Shown here: piece after piece, positions 1 through 9,138 of the stretch | How positions within the stretch are numbered: the first letter of the stretch is position 1 | Layout: the number at the start of each line of letters is the position of its first letter | Source: Andreprevotia chitinilytica DSM 18519 | GTDB taxonomy: Bacteria > Pseudomonadota > Gammaproteobacteria > Burkholderiales > Chitinibacteraceae | NCBI RefSeq assembly: GCF_000711875.1 | Contig: NZ_JONM01000010.1 | Location: forward strand, 62,001-126,000 | DNA length: 64,000 nt | Direction of reading: 5' to 3' | Translations under genes and position numbers: made by a program | The notes under the pieces: generated by a model | Database searches by the model: none | What the model was told of the DNA's origin: nothing | The model's input: the letters and a program-made list of their open reading frames with translations, nothing else

Positions 1-144
1 TGGCTGGGCGGCTACTTCTGCCCCTGTCATGGCTCCAAATACGACCTCTCCGGTCGTGTTTACTCCAGCATGCCCGCACCAAAAAACCTGCCCATCCCCC
101 CTTATGCGTTCCTGAGCGATACGCGTTTGAAGATTGGCGAATAA
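1..144 (+). CDS. petA: Rieske iron-sulfur subunit of cytochrome bc1, C-terminal end (partial)
   Basis: Only the last 47 codons are present; the gene enters from the left edge. It reads in frame to a TAA at 142-144 and contains CPCHGS, the second cluster-binding box of Rieske proteins, where the Cys and His ligate the 2Fe-2S centre and the outer Cys forms the structural disulfide. The tail [11 protein letters not shown] is typical of bc1 Rieske subunits. petB begins 15 bases downstream, giving the usual petABC operon. The protein passes electrons from quinol at the Qo site to cytochrome c1 on the periplasmic face. Confidence 0.95.
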   Translation, partial: WLGGYFCPCHGSKYDLSGRVYSSMPAPKNLPIPPYAFLSDTRLKIGE

Positions 145-159
145 GGCCCGGAGCGAACC

Positions 160-1512
160 ATGAGCAAACTAGAACAACTCGGTAAAGACACCCTGCAATG
201 GGTCGATGACCGCTTCCCGCTGACGGCGTTGTGGAAGGAGCATGTCTCCGAATACTACGCACCGAAAAACTTCAACTTCTGGTACTTCTTCGGCTCGCTG
301 GCACTGCTGGTGCTGGTGATCCAGATCGTCACCGGCATCTTCCTGACGATGAACTACAAGCCGGACGGCTCGCTGATTCCGGGCACCAATGTCTCGGTCG
401 CGTTCGCTTCGGTCGAATACATCATGCGCGACGTGGGCGGTGGCTGGATCATCCGCTACATGCACTCCACTGGCGCCTCGATGTTCTTCGTCGTCGTCTA
501 CATGCACATGTTCCGCGGCCTGATCTACGGCTCGTACCAGAAGCCACGCGAGCTGGTGTGGATCTTCGGCATGCTGATCTTCCTGTGCCTGATGGCCGAA
601 GCCTTCCTGGGCTACCTGCTGCCGTGGGGCCAGATGTCGTTCTGGGGCGCACAGGTGATCGTGAACCTGTTCGCATCGATCCCGATGATCGGCCCGGATC
701 TCTCGACCTTCATCCGTGGTGACTTCGTGGTATCTGATGCCACGCTGAACCGCTTCTTCGCGCTGCACGTGATTGCCGTGCCGCTGATCCTGCTGGCGCT
801 GGTCGTAGCCCACCTGATCGCACTGCACGAAGTCGGCTCGAACAACCCGGACGGCGTCGAGATCAAGAAGAACAAGGACCCGAAGACCGGCCTGCCGCTC
901 GATGGCATTCCGTTCCACCCGTATTACACGGTAAAGGATATCTTCGGCGTGGCGGTGTTCCTGGTGGTGTTCACCACCATCGTGTTCTTCCTGCCGAACG
1001 TGTTCGGTTACTTCCTGGAAGACAACAACTTCATCCCGGCCGACCCGCTGAAGACCCCGCCGCACATTGCGCCGGTATGGTACTTCACGCCGTTCTACGC
1101 GATCCTGCGCGCCATTCCGTCCTTCCTTGGCACGCAGGTGTGGGGCGTACTGGGCATGGGCGCTGCGGTGGTGGTCATCGCCTTCCTGCCGTGGCTCGAC
1201 CGTAGCCCGGTGAAGTCGATCCGTTATCGTCCGAAGTCGTTCAAGGTCATCCTGGGCATCTTCATCGTCGCGTTCATCGGCCTGGGTATCCTCGGCGCGC
1301 TGCCGCCGACCACGGTTCGCACCCTCGTGTCGCGCATCCTGTCGGTGGTCTACTTCGCCTTCTTCTTCCTGATGCCGTTCTACTCGAAAATGGGGAAAAC
1401 GCTGCCGGTGCCTGATCGTGTTACCGATACCAACGGTTCTCGCCAGCTGCAATTCCTGTTCTGGATGGCGGTCACCTTCATCGGCGCAGCCGTGTTTGCC
1501 AAGGTTATTTAA
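160..1512 (+). CDS. petB: Cytochrome b subunit of the bc1 complex
   Basis: This 450-residue polytopic membrane protein carries the two b hemes and both quinone sites of complex III. The heme ligands are visible as His102 and His116 in helix B and His203 and His218 in helix D. The helix D pair is 15 residues apart, as in cytochrome b6, rather than the 14 of alphaproteobacterial and mitochondrial proteins. The Qo-site motif reads PVWY near residue 308 instead of canonical PEWY, so the usual proton-handling Glu is replaced by Val; I recall this variant from beta/gammaproteobacteria. The start at 160 follows a GGAG-like ribosome site. It lies between petA and petC in one operon. Confidence 0.97.
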   Translation: MSKLEQLGKDTLQWVDDRFPLTALWKEHVSEYYAPKNFNFWYFFGSLALLVLVIQIVTGIFLTMNYKPDGSLIPGTNVSVAFASVEYIMRDVGGGWIIRYMHSTGASMFFVVVYMHMFRGLIYGSYQKPRELVWIFGMLIFLCLMAEAFLGYLLPWGQMSFWGAQVIVNLFASIPMIGPDLSTFIRGDFVVSDATLNRFFALHVIAVPLILLALVVAHLIALHEVGSNNPDGVEIKKNKDPKTGLPLDGIPFHPYYTVKDIFGVAVFLVVFTTIVFFLPNVFGYFLEDNNFIPADPLKTPPHIAPVWYFTPFYAILRAIPSFLGTQVWGVLGMGAAVVVIAFLPWLDRSPVKSIRYRPKSFKVILGIFIVAFIGLGILGALPPTTVRTLVSRILSVVYFAFFFLMPFYSKMGKTLPVPDRVTDTNGSRQLQFLFWMAVTFIGAAVFAKVI

Positions 1513-1525
1513 GGGAAACGCCAAC

Positions 1526-2305
1526 ATGCATAAGAATATTCGTCGTTTCCTCGCCGCTGCTGCACTGCTCTTGCCGGTGGCGGTGTTCGCCAACGAAGGC
1601 GGTGCGCACCTCGACAAGGCACCGATCGATCTGCACAACCCTGAGTCGCTGCAACGTGGCGCGCAGACGTTCGCCAACTACTGCCTGTCGTGCCACAGCG
1701 CGCTCAACATGCGCTACAACCGGCTGCAAGACCTTGGCCTGACTGAAGACCAGATCAAAGCCAACCTGATGTTCGCCACCGACAAAGTCGGCGAGCAGAT
1801 GAAGGTAGCGATGCAAGCGCCTGATGCCAAAGTCTGGTTTGGCGCCGTGCCGCCGGATCTGTCGGTGATCGCGCGTGCCCGTGGTGCAGATTGGCTCTAC
1901 ACCTACCTGCGCACCTTCTATCGTGACGATACCCGCCCGACCGGCTGGAACAATATCGCCTTCGACAAGGTCGGCATGCCGCACGCCCTCTGGGAGCTGC
2001 AAGGCATTCAGGAGCCGGTCTACAAGACGGTGAAGAACCATGAATCCGGCAAGGAAGAACAGGTCCTTGAAGGCGTCAAGCTGGTGAAGCCGGGTCTGCT
2101 TACGCAGATCAGCGAAGATGGCAAGTACGACCAGACCGAGTACAACAAGCGCGTTGCCGACCTGGTGAACTATCTGGTGTACGTGTCTGAGCCTGCGCAG
2201 GTGAAGCGCGAGCAGATCGGCTACTTCGTCCTGCTGTTCCTGCTGTTCGTACTGGTGCCGATCAGCTACTTGCTAAAGAAGGAATACTGGCGCGACGTGC
2301 ACTGA
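1526..2305 (+). CDS. petC: Cytochrome c1
   Basis: The protein has 259 residues. An N-terminal signal (residues 1-22, ending in FA) is followed by a heme c site CLSCH at residues 53-57. A C-terminal transmembrane anchor near residues 232-250 is followed by a basic tail. The Met within VGMPH is the likely axial ligand. It accepts electrons from the Rieske protein and passes them to soluble c-type cytochromes, plausibly including the c4 encoded at 25.1 kb. I chose the ATG at 1526 because it begins the signal peptide and lies 13 bases after petB; the longer in-frame extension would overlap petB. Confidence 0.96.
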   Translation: MHKNIRRFLAAAALLLPVAVFANEGGAHLDKAPIDLHNPESLQRGAQTFANYCLSCHSALNMRYNRLQDLGLTEDQIKANLMFATDKVGEQMKVAMQAPDAKVWFGAVPPDLSVIARARGADWLYTYLRTFYRDDTRPTGWNNIAFDKVGMPHALWELQGIQEPVYKTVKNHESGKEEQVLEGVKLVKPGLLTQISEDGKYDQTEYNKRVADLVNYLVYVSEPAQVKREQIGYFVLLFLLFVLVPISYLLKKEYWRDVH

Positions 2306-2337
2306 TCGGATGTACTGATCAACGCTCGCCAGACCCG

Positions 2338-2366
2338 AAAACGGGGCGCATTTGCGCCCCGTTTTT
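2338..2366 (+). terminator. Rho-independent terminator after petABC
   Basis: A perfect stem AACGGGGCGC / GCGCCCCGTT with a short ATTT loop is followed by a run of five T. It lies 33 bases after the petC stop and should close the bc1 operon before sspA. Confidence 0.9.
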
Positions 2367-2490
2367 CATTTTACGGAAAATTTCCGGATTCCCCTTTTAC
2401 ATCAACAAGTTAAGCAACGTTTTCTGGATTGTCACCCAGCACTTTCTGTACACTCCCTCTTTTGCCAATCCAGACAGGAACCCCCGCGTC

Positions 2491-3096
2491 ATGATGAAAC
2501 TGTATTCCGGTACCTCCTGCCCGTTCAGCCACCGCTGCCGTATCGTGCTGTTCGAAAAGGGCATGGACTTCGAAATCATCGATGTCGATATCCACAGCAA
2601 GCCGGAAGATCTGTCCGTGATGAACCCGTACAACGAAGTGCCGGTTCTGGTCGAGCGCGACCTCACCCTGTATGAATCCAACATCATCAACGAATACATC
2701 GACGAGCGTTTCCCGCACCCGCAGCTGATGCCGGCCGATCCGGTGATGCGCGCCCGCGCCCGCCTGATGCTGTTCAACTTCGAGCGCGAACTCTTCATCC
2801 ACGTGAAGACACTGGAAGACGGCGCTGCCACCAAGAAGCAACTCGAAGCAGCACGCGTCGCCATCCGCGACAGCCTGACCCAAGTCGCTCCGGTGTTCGC
2901 CAAGCAGAAGTTCATGCTCGGTGAAGAGTTCTCGATGCTGGATGTCGCCATTGCCCCGCTGCTGTGGCGCTTCGACCACTACGGCATTGAAGTCACCAAG
3001 GCGATGGCTCCGCTGATGAAATACGCTGAGCGCCTGTTCAGCCGCGAAGCGTTCATCGAATCGCTGACCGCCAACGAAAAAGCCATGCGGAAATAA
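2491..3096 (+). CDS. sspA: Stringent starvation protein A
   Basis: This 201-residue GST-fold protein opens with a thioredoxin-like half (MKLYSGTSCPFSHRCRIVL), continues with the NPYNEVPVLVERD and LYESNIINEYIDE segments of SspA, and ends in an all-helical half. SspA binds RNA polymerase and alters transcription under starvation or acid stress; it is not a working glutathione transferase. ATG codons at 2491 and 2494 are both possible starts. Adjacent sspB confirms the identity. The 185 bases upstream hold the petC terminator and presumably its own promoter. Confidence 0.95.
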   Translation: MMKLYSGTSCPFSHRCRIVLFEKGMDFEIIDVDIHSKPEDLSVMNPYNEVPVLVERDLTLYESNIINEYIDERFPHPQLMPADPVMRARARLMLFNFERELFIHVKTLEDGAATKKQLEAARVAIRDSLTQVAPVFAKQKFMLGEEFSMLDVAIAPLLWRFDHYGIEVTKAMAPLMKYAERLFSREAFIESLTANEKAMRK

Positions 3097-3123
3097 TTGA
3101 TAGTAAGGTGATAGGTGTGTGAT

Positions 3124-3152
3124 GAGTGAGGGGGAAACCGCCTCACTCTTTC
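3124..3152 (+). repeat. GAGTGAGG palindrome in the sspA-sspB gap
   Basis: GAGTGAGG at 3124-3131 pairs with CCTCACTC at 3141-3148 and is followed by TTTCTG. It could be a weak terminator or attenuator. The same arms recur between purN and purM (6815-6870), which suggests a small dispersed palindrome family. Confidence 0.55.
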
Positions 3153-3177
3153 TGCCTCACCCTTTACGGAGCGAACC

Positions 3178-3615
3178 ATGCAATCCGTCTCGACCAAACC
3201 CTATCTGATCCGTGCCCTGCACGAGTGGTGTTCCGACCACGGCTTTACGCCGTATCTGGTGGTCTCGGTGCGCGGCAAGATGCAGGTGCCGATGGAGTAT
3301 GTGAAGAACGGTGAGATCGTGCTCAACATCAGCTACAACGCCACGCGTAACTTGAGCTTGGGCAACGATTTCATCAGCTTCTCGGCTCGTTTCAACGGTG
3401 TATCACGTGATATCACGATTCCGGTTGGTGCCGTGGTGTCGATCTTCTCCCGCGAGAACGGCGAGGGCATGGGCTTTGAGTATGAAGAAAGCCCGGTGCA
3501 TGAAGTCCCGACACTGGAAACCGCACCAGAAAGCAAGAAAGACGATGACGGCAGCGATGAACCGCCACCGTCACGCCCCGGTGGTGGCAAGCCAGCGTTG
3601 CGGATCGTCAAGTAA
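3178..3615 (+). CDS. sspB: ClpXP specificity-enhancing factor SspB
   Basis: The protein has 145 residues. The folded domain (about residues 1-105: STKPYLIRALHEWC, VPMEYVKNGEIVLNIS, DITIPVGAVVSIFSREN) binds ssrA-tagged and other substrates. A flexible acidic, Pro/Gly-rich linker ends in the short hydrophobic tail PALRIVK, which matches the ClpX-docking peptide of SspB. It delivers tagged proteins to ClpXP. A GGAGCG ribosome site precedes the ATG. It follows sspA with an 81-base gap containing a hairpin. Confidence 0.95.
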   Translation: MQSVSTKPYLIRALHEWCSDHGFTPYLVVSVRGKMQVPMEYVKNGEIVLNISYNATRNLSLGNDFISFSARFNGVSRDITIPVGAVVSIFSRENGEGMGFEYEESPVHEVPTLETAPESKKDDDGSDEPPPSRPGGGKPALRIVK

Positions 3616-3642
3616 GCAACCGAAGCTGCACCGACGCGCTCC

Positions 3643-3682
3643 AAACAATAAACCCGCCAGTTGGCGGGTTTATTGTTTTTTT
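3643..3682. terminator. Bidirectional terminator between sspB and the RNA methyltransferase gene
   Basis: A 17-bp perfect inverted repeat, AAACAATAAACCCGCCA / TGGCGGGTTTATTGTTT, has a two-base loop with A-rich and T-rich flanks. It sits between convergent genes and can serve both strands. Confidence 0.92.
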
Positions 3683-3696
3683 GCTGAAGCAAGCAC

Positions 3697-5031
3697 TCAC
3701 TCTGCGGCGGCAGGCTCCACCACAACGGCAGCCTTGGGCAGACGCGTCATCACCGCAGCAAAGAACCCATCCATGCCATGCTTTTGCGGCAACAGCTGCA
3801 GCATCTCGCCATCGAGCGGCAATTCGATTTTTTCCTTCGCCAGCAGCTCGCGCACATCCACCAGCTGGAAGTCTGGATGTGCGGTGAGGAAGGCATCGAC
3901 AATGGCCGCATTCTCGCTCGGCAGAATACTGCAGGTGGCATAAACCAGGCGACCACCGGTCTTCACCAATCGGGCGGCGGAAGCCAGGATGCTCGCCTGC
4001 TTGGCATTGAGTTCAAGCACGCCCGCGGCGCTCTGCCGGTATTTCAGATCGGGATTGCGGCGCAGCGTCCCCAAACCAGAACATGGGGCATCGACCAGCA
4101 CAGCATCCATCTTGCCGGCGAGGCGCTTGATCTTCTGGTCATTCTCGCTGGCAATCAGCTGCGGCTGCACATTAGACAGACCAGAACGCGCCAGACGCGG
4201 CTTGAGATTCGCCAGCCGCTTCTCGGAGATATCGAACGCATACAAGCGCCCGGTCGAGCCCATCATCGCCCCCAAGGCCAGCGTCTTGCCGCCCGCGCCG
4301 GCGCAGAAGTCCGCCACCATCTGCCCGCGCTTGGCGCCAGTGAGCAACGCCAACAACTGGCTGCCTTCGTCCTGCACCTCGAATGCACCGGCCAGGAAGA
4401 GCGGATGCTTGTTCAGCGCCGGCTTGCTGTTGATGCGCAGGCCCCACGGCGAGTAGGCCATCGGCTTGATCTCGATGCCCGAGGCCGTCAGCTCAGCAGC
4501 GACGGCTTCGCGCTTCATCTTGAGGGTATTGGCACGCAGATCGAGCGGCGCGGCAGTCAGCAGTGATTGCCCCAGCTCCAGCACCGCAGCATCGCTCATC
4601 CCGCCGGCTTGCAGCTGTTCGACCGCCCATGCCGGCAAGGCCGCCTGGACGTGCAACGGGGCCGTGGACCAATCCACGCCCTTCCATTGCTTGGCTTGCT
4701 CGATGCGCTTTTCGTCGAAGATGCCGACAAGCTCTTTCAGATTGCGCTTCTCGACCGCTGAAAAGTACGCCAGCAGCCACTCGACCACACCAGCCTTCTC
4801 GCCCGTCAGCCACTCGATGCGTGGCAAATGACGCAGCAGGCCGAATACGGTTTCGGCGATGAACGCCCGATCACGCGCGCCGAGCTGGCGCTCATCGCGG
4901 AAATAACGCGACAGGATCACGTCGGACGGCGCAGTGAACGGCAGCACCTGATGCAGTACATCCAGCAGGGAATCAAATTGGGTACGGTTCAGCATTTCTT
5001 GTTTACTCTTTTCAAATTCTTCATAACTCAT
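3697..5031 (-). CDS. RsmB/NOP2-family RNA (cytosine-5) methyltransferase
   Basis: This 444-residue SAM-dependent RNA m5C methyltransferase has a RsmB-like helical N-terminal region. The SAM motif is DFCAGAGGKT at 241-250. The two catalytic cysteines of the family lie in DAPCSGLG (Cys317) and ATCS (Cys367). It probably methylates 16S rRNA, but it lacks the full NusB-like domain needed to call it RsmB with certainty, and its arrangement next to DUF3108 suggests a lineage-specific paralogue. Its ATG overlaps the TGA of the upstream DUF3108 gene (ATGA), so the two are probably translationally coupled. Confidence 0.88.
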   Translation of the reverse strand: MSYEEFEKSKQEMLNRTQFDSLLDVLHQVLPFTAPSDVILSRYFRDERQLGARDRAFIAETVFGLLRHLPRIEWLTGEKAGVVEWLLAYFSAVEKRNLKELVGIFDEKRIEQAKQWKGVDWSTAPLHVQAALPAWAVEQLQAGGMSDAAVLELGQSLLTAAPLDLRANTLKMKREAVAAELTASGIEIKPMAYSPWGLRINSKPALNKHPLFLAGAFEVQDEGSQLLALLTGAKRGQMVADFCAGAGGKTLALGAMMGSTGRLYAFDISEKRLANLKPRLARSGLSNVQPQLIASENDQKIKRLAGKMDAVLVDAPCSGLGTLRRNPDLKYRQSAAGVLELNAKQASILASAARLVKTGGRLVYATCSILPSENAAIVDAFLTAHPDFQLVDVRELLAKEKIELPLDGEMLQLLPQKHGMDGFFAAVMTRLPKAAVVVEPAAAE

Positions 5032-6209
5032 GGGCCACGTCGGCGGGGATCGCGCTGTAGCACGGAGGGTGACAACACCGTCTTGTCACCAATACGGATT
5101 TCGCTGGCCTGGATATCGATGCCAATGCCGCTGAACGATGCCTTGATCCGCACCGGCAAACTATGCCAATCGGTCGCCAGCCAGAAGTCCACCACCCGAT
5201 CCTCATAGTGGCCGTGTAGCAGCGTGGCGTTCACCGGCTTGGTACTCACATAGAGCGTGGCCTCACCCAAAATCTCGAACGGGATGTCTTCATACACCTT
5301 CTTGCCGCTGATCAAGGTCTGCTTGAAGCGCTGAGCGTTCGCCCCCTTGAAACTGAATTGCAGTGCGGCGGACAGGAAGTCCTGCGCCCCCTCCTTCAGC
5401 GGCTCGGTCTTGATGTCACCCTTGTTATCCAGGGTGATGGTCTTGGCGTCCCAATCATAGATACCCTCGGTCTGTTTCTCGCCGTTCAGCAGCGAGATCC
5501 AGTGCATGGGCACGACGCCATTGTTGTTGATCTTGCCTTCGCTGCGGAACTCACGCTTGCCCAAGGCATTGAACTGCAAGCTCACCACATACTCGCCGCG
5601 CTCGACATGCCAAGTCATCGTAGCTGGCGTCCCGCCCCAGTAATAGGTGATCGAGACATTGCGCGGGAACTGCTTGGTGGCCGCCACCATTTCTGCTTGC
5701 GGCATGGAGGCCGCAGCCGATGCCATGGCGACGTGCGGCGTACTGGCGACGGGCTGTGCAACGGAGGCGATGGAGGCAATTGCCACATTGCTCGCCAAGG
5801 GGTTGACTTGCGCCGCCACGCGCGCTGCGGCTTCTTTACCGACCTCGGCCACCACCTGCGATGCGACATGGCTTGCCCTGGAAGCCGCAGCCAGCTTCTT
5901 CTTCGACTGCGGCGTGGCTGGGTGGGTGGCTGATGCCGACTGCACCTGACCAGTCGTACGCGGTTGCTGGAATGTAATCGACAGATTATCCGCCGGTTTC
6001 ACCCCTGCCAGCCCCGCAGGTTTTTCCGGCTCGTCGTCCAATGTCTGACCGGCCAACTCTTTGCTGGGCTTGCGCAACTTCACCTGCTCGCCACTACCGG
6101 TAAACATCCCGGCCAGCATGGTGATCGTATCGCCACCGATGGTCAGGATGTGCAACGCCAGCGACAAACCCAGCGCCCACAAAAACCAGCGACGACCGCG
6201 ATGCGGCAT
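5028..6209 (-). CDS. DUF3108 domain protein with an N-terminal membrane anchor
   Basis: The protein has 393 residues. Residues 8-28 form one membrane segment (WALGLSLALHILTIGG), next to basic residues. A long Ala/Val/Pro/Ser-rich low-complexity linker runs to about residue 185, and a periplasmic beta-rich domain follows. The C-terminal part resembles DUF3108 (segments like YVVSLQFNALGKREFRSEGKI and LPVRIKASF). That domain is widespread in envelopes and has no settled function. The gene begins two bases after the purN stop and overlaps the methyltransferase gene, so purM, purN, DUF3108 and the methyltransferase may be co-transcribed. Confidence 0.8.
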   Translation of the reverse strand: MPHRGRRWFLWALGLSLALHILTIGGDTITMLAGMFTGSGEQVKLRKPSKELAGQTLDDEPEKPAGLAGVKPADNLSITFQQPRTTGQVQSASATHPATPQSKKKLAAASRASHVASQVVAEVGKEAAARVAAQVNPLASNVAIASIASVAQPVASTPHVAMASAAASMPQAEMVAATKQFPRNVSITYYWGGTPATMTWHVERGEYVVSLQFNALGKREFRSEGKINNNGVVPMHWISLLNGEKQTEGIYDWDAKTITLDNKGDIKTEPLKEGAQDFLSAALQFSFKGANAQRFKQTLISGKKVYEDIPFEILGEATLYVSTKPVNATLLHGHYEDRVVDFWLATDWHSLPVRIKASFSGIGIDIQASEIRIGDKTVLSPSVLQRDPRRRGP

Positions 6210-6211
6210 CG

Positions 6212-6808
6212 TCAGTGGCTCCGCCTCACCCGGCCGGCGTCGATATGCAAACGATCGGCAACAAACAAGGCGACCGCTTCCGGATACAACCGGTGCTCTT
6301 CCTTGAGCACCCGCGCCGCCAAGGCATCAGGTGTGTCGTCGTCGAGCACCGGCACGACTGCCTGCGCAACGATCGGGCCGTGATCGAGATCAGCGGTGAC
6401 GAAATGCACCGTGCAACCGGCGAACTTGACGCCTTCCGCAATAGCGCGCTCATGCGTATGCAGCCCGGTAAACGACGGCAACAACGAGGGATGGATATTG
6501 ATCAGCCGGTTAGCGTAATGATTGACGAAACCCGGCGTGAGGATGCGCATGAAGCCAGCCAGTACGACGAGATCGGGCACGTAGCTATCGATCAGTTCGG
6601 CCAGCGCAGCATCAAACGCATCGCGACCGGCAAACTGTTTGTGATCGAGCACTGCCGTAGCAATGCCACGCTCAGCAGCCCAGGCAAGACCGGCCGCATC
6701 GGCGCGATTGGCGATCACAGCGGCAATCTTTGCGCCGTCGATCTGCGCCTCGACAATGGCTTGCATATTCGAGCCGCGGCCGGAAATCAGGATGACAATG
6801 TTTTTCAT
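6212..6808 (-). CDS. purN: Phosphoribosylglycinamide formyltransferase 1
   Basis: The 198-residue enzyme converts GAR to FGAR with 10-formyl-tetrahydrofolate in de novo purine synthesis. It opens with the phosphate-binding ISGRGSN loop at residues 8-14. The catalytic set is present: Asn104 and His106 in NIHPSLLP, and Asp142 in LDHGPI. The length matches the family. It lies 63 bases downstream of purM, the classic purMN order. Confidence 0.96.
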   Translation of the reverse strand: MKNIVILISGRGSNMQAIVEAQIDGAKIAAVIANRADAAGLAWAAERGIATAVLDHKQFAGRDAFDAALAELIDSYVPDLVVLAGFMRILTPGFVNHYANRLINIHPSLLPSFTGLHTHERAIAEGVKFAGCTVHFVTADLDHGPIVAQAVVPVLDDDTPDALAARVLKEEHRLYPEAVALFVADRLHIDAGRVRRSH

Positions 6809-6814
6809 TGGATG

Positions 6815-6870
6815 TGAGGAGTAAGGGGGAAGGAGTGAGGGGTGAACACCTCACGCCTCACTCCTCTCAC
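6815..6870. repeat. GTGAGG/CCTCAC palindromic cluster between purN and purM
   Basis: The gap is built almost only from GTGAGG-type words on one side and CCTCAC-type words on the other: GGAGTGAGG near 6834 pairs with CCTCACTCC near 6855, and a nested GGTG-AAC-CACC lies inside. It may act as an mRNA-stabilising hairpin or attenuator. Similar arms occur at 3124-3152. Confidence 0.55.
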
Positions 6871-6871
6871 C

Positions 6872-7909
6872 TCACGCAATCTGCGTTTGGTGTTCGTCGC
6901 CGTTGCGAGCGCGGATGGCGCCAAGGCGGTAGACCGTCTCGCCTTCGGCTTGCAGCAGCGCCGTAGCGCGGTCGGCATCTTCGGCCGCCACGATCACGAC
7001 CATGCCCACGCCACAGTTGAAGGTGCGATGCATTTCGTCGGTCGCGACGTTACCTTCTTTCTGCAGCCACTGGAACAGCTTGGGGAAGGTCCAGCTCTTG
7101 GCATCGATCTGCGCAACAACGTTGGCCGGCAGTACGCGCGGCACGTTTTCGGTAATGCCGCCACCCGTGATATGCGCCATGCCCTTTACGGACAACTCGG
7201 CCATCAGCTTCAGCAGCGGTTTGACATAGATACGGGTCGGGGCCAGCACGACATCGGCCAGGCTCTTGCCGTTCTCGAACTCACCGGCGTAATCGGCATC
7301 GGTCAGATGCAGAATCTTGCGCACCAGCGAATAGCCATTGGAGTGTGCACCATTGGAAGCCAGGCCCAGTACGACATCGCCCGCCTTGATCGTGGCGCCA
7401 GTGATGACGTTGGCCTTTTCGACCACGCCGACGGCAAAGCCGGCCAGATCATATTCGCCCAGCGGATACATGCCCGGCATCTCGGCGGTTTCGCCGCCAA
7501 TCAGCGCGCAACCGGATAGCTCACAACCCAGCGCAATGCCGCGGATCACTTCGGTGGCGGTATCGACATCGAGCTTGCCGCAGGCAAAGTAGTCGAGGAA
7601 AAACAGCGGCTCGGCGCCTTGCACCAGAATATCGTTGACGCTCATCGCCACCAGATCCTGGCCGACGGTGTCATGACGATTGAGTTCGAACGCCAGCTTG
7701 AGCTTGGTGCCCACGCCATCGGTACCCGATACCAGCACCGGCTCCTTGTACTTCTTGGAGATTTCGATCAGACCGCCGAAGCCGCCAATGCCGGATAAGA
7801 CTTCCGGGCGCATCGTGCGCTTGGCGAACGGTTTGATGTTTTCGACGAGCTGGTCGCCGGCGTCGATATCGACACCCGCATCGCGGTAACTCAGGCTTGG
7901 GGAACTCAT
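6872..7909 (-). CDS. purM: Phosphoribosylformylglycinamidine cyclo-ligase (AIR synthetase)
   Basis: The 345-residue ATP-dependent enzyme closes the imidazole ring of AIR in purine synthesis. Diagnostic segments are [16 protein letters not shown] at the N-terminus, [51 protein letters not shown] and [17 protein letters not shown] chose the ATG at 7909, which gives the usual [12 protein letters not shown] start; the 22-residue upstream extension has no family resemblance. It is divergent from the AI-2E permease gene, and purN follows. Confidence 0.96.
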   Translation of the reverse strand: MSSPSLSYRDAGVDIDAGDQLVENIKPFAKRTMRPEVLSGIGGFGGLIEISKKYKEPVLVSGTDGVGTKLKLAFELNRHDTVGQDLVAMSVNDILVQGAEPLFFLDYFACGKLDVDTATEVIRGIALGCELSGCALIGGETAEMPGMYPLGEYDLAGFAVGVVEKANVITGATIKAGDVVLGLASNGAHSNGYSLVRKILHLTDADYAGEFENGKSLADVVLAPTRIYVKPLLKLMAELSVKGMAHITGGGITENVPRVLPANVVAQIDAKSWTFPKLFQWLQKEGNVATDEMHRTFNCGVGMVVIVAAEDADRATALLQAEGETVYRLGAIRARNGDEHQTQIA

Positions 7910-8010
7910 GCACGGCCTCGTGGTGGGATGATTCTGCGGTGGGCAAGCGGTGTTCTCGGTTAGAATGCCGGCCAACCCACTGAAAACATAATAGTTTACC
8001 GTATCCCGCG

Positions 8011-9138
8011 ATGAAGCGCCCGCCCTCCAGCCACACGTTCGACGTGCCGCCGCTCTGGTTGATCGGCTCAGCCTGCGCCATCGCCGCGTTGTGTTACCTG
8101 CTGCTGCCGATCCTGATGCCCTTCGTGGCGGCCGCGATTCTGGCTTATATCCTGCACCCAGCGCAGGACTGGCTGGTGGCCCGGCGCATCAACGCCAATG
8201 TCGCCGCGCTGCTAGTGATTCTGGGTATCGCCATCGTTTTCCTGCTGCTTTTCCTCATCATTACCCCGCTGCTCATCGATCAATTCCAGCTGCTGTACGA
8301 AGGCTTGCCCAAGCTGGCGCAGCGTGCGGCTAGCAGCTGGCTGCCGGCGCTGAATCAGCGCCTTGGCCTCAAGCTCTCGCTCAATCAGGATGATCTGCGC
8401 AACTGGGTGGCCAACCACGCCGGCGAAGTACGCGACCTCCTGCCGGGATTGGCACAACAACTCGGCAGCAAAGGCATCGCGCTGGCGGGCTGGCTGGTCA
8501 ATCTGGCGCTGGTGCCGGTGGTCTTGTTTTATGCCCTGCGTGACGGTAACCGCTTTTTGCCGCGCCTGCGCCGCTGGGTGCCACGCCGGCTGGAAGGCCG
8601 CATCACCAAGCTGTTCGGCGAATTCGATCAGGTCTTGTCGGAATTCCTGCGCGGCCAGCTGTCGGTGATGCTGATCATGAGTGTGATCTATGGCGGCGGA
8701 CTGTGGCTGGTCGGGCTGGATGCGGCACTACCCGTCGGCGTCATTTCCGGCGTGCTGACCTTCATTCCCTATCTGGGCTCCAGCACCGGCTTCATGCTGG
8801 CCACGCTGGCGGCGCTCAGCCAATACGGCTCCTTCGCCGGACTATGGCCCGCCTGGGTTGTATTCGGGATCGGCCAAGCACTGGAAGGCAATCTGATCAC
8901 ACCCAAGGTCGTTGGCGACCGCATTGGTTTGCACCCGGTTGCGGTGATCTTTGCGCTGATGGCGTTCGGCCAGCTGTTCGGCTTCGTGGGCGTGCTGCTC
9001 GCGCTGCCGATGGCGGCGGTGCTGCAAGTCACCTTGCGCCACGCCAGCCGCGTTTACATGGCTAGCCAGACCTACCGCAAACCGGCACGCACCCACCGGG
9101 TCGACCCGCCGTCCCAGCCGAAATCCGACGACTCATGA
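8011..9138 (+). CDS. AI-2E/PerM-family membrane transporter
   Basis: This 375-residue polytopic protein begins with hydrophobic helices near residues 17-50 and 67-90. A soluble middle region (about 95-155) follows, then more helices. The family signatures [10 protein letters not shown] and [21 protein letters not shown] are present. The family (AI-2E exporter, DUF20, PerM) includes autoinducer-2 exporters and Na+/H+ exchangers, so the substrate cannot be told here. The stop overlaps the hda start (ATGA), a pairing also seen in other proteobacteria. The tail is Pro/Ser/Lys-rich and probably cytoplasmic. Confidence 0.88.
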   Translation: MKRPPSSHTFDVPPLWLIGSACAIAALCYLLLPILMPFVAAAILAYILHPAQDWLVARRINANVAALLVILGIAIVFLLLFLIITPLLIDQFQLLYEGLPKLAQRAASSWLPALNQRLGLKLSLNQDDLRNWVANHAGEVRDLLPGLAQQLGSKGIALAGWLVNLALVPVVLFYALRDGNRFLPRLRRWVPRRLEGRITKLFGEFDQVLSEFLRGQLSVMLIMSVIYGGGLWLVGLDAALPVGVISGVLTFIPYLGSSTGFMLATLAALSQYGSFAGLWPAWVVFGIGQALEGNLITPKVVGDRIGLHPVAVIFALMAFGQLFGFVGVLLALPMAAVLQVTLRHASRVYMASQTYRKPARTHRVDPPSQPKSDDS

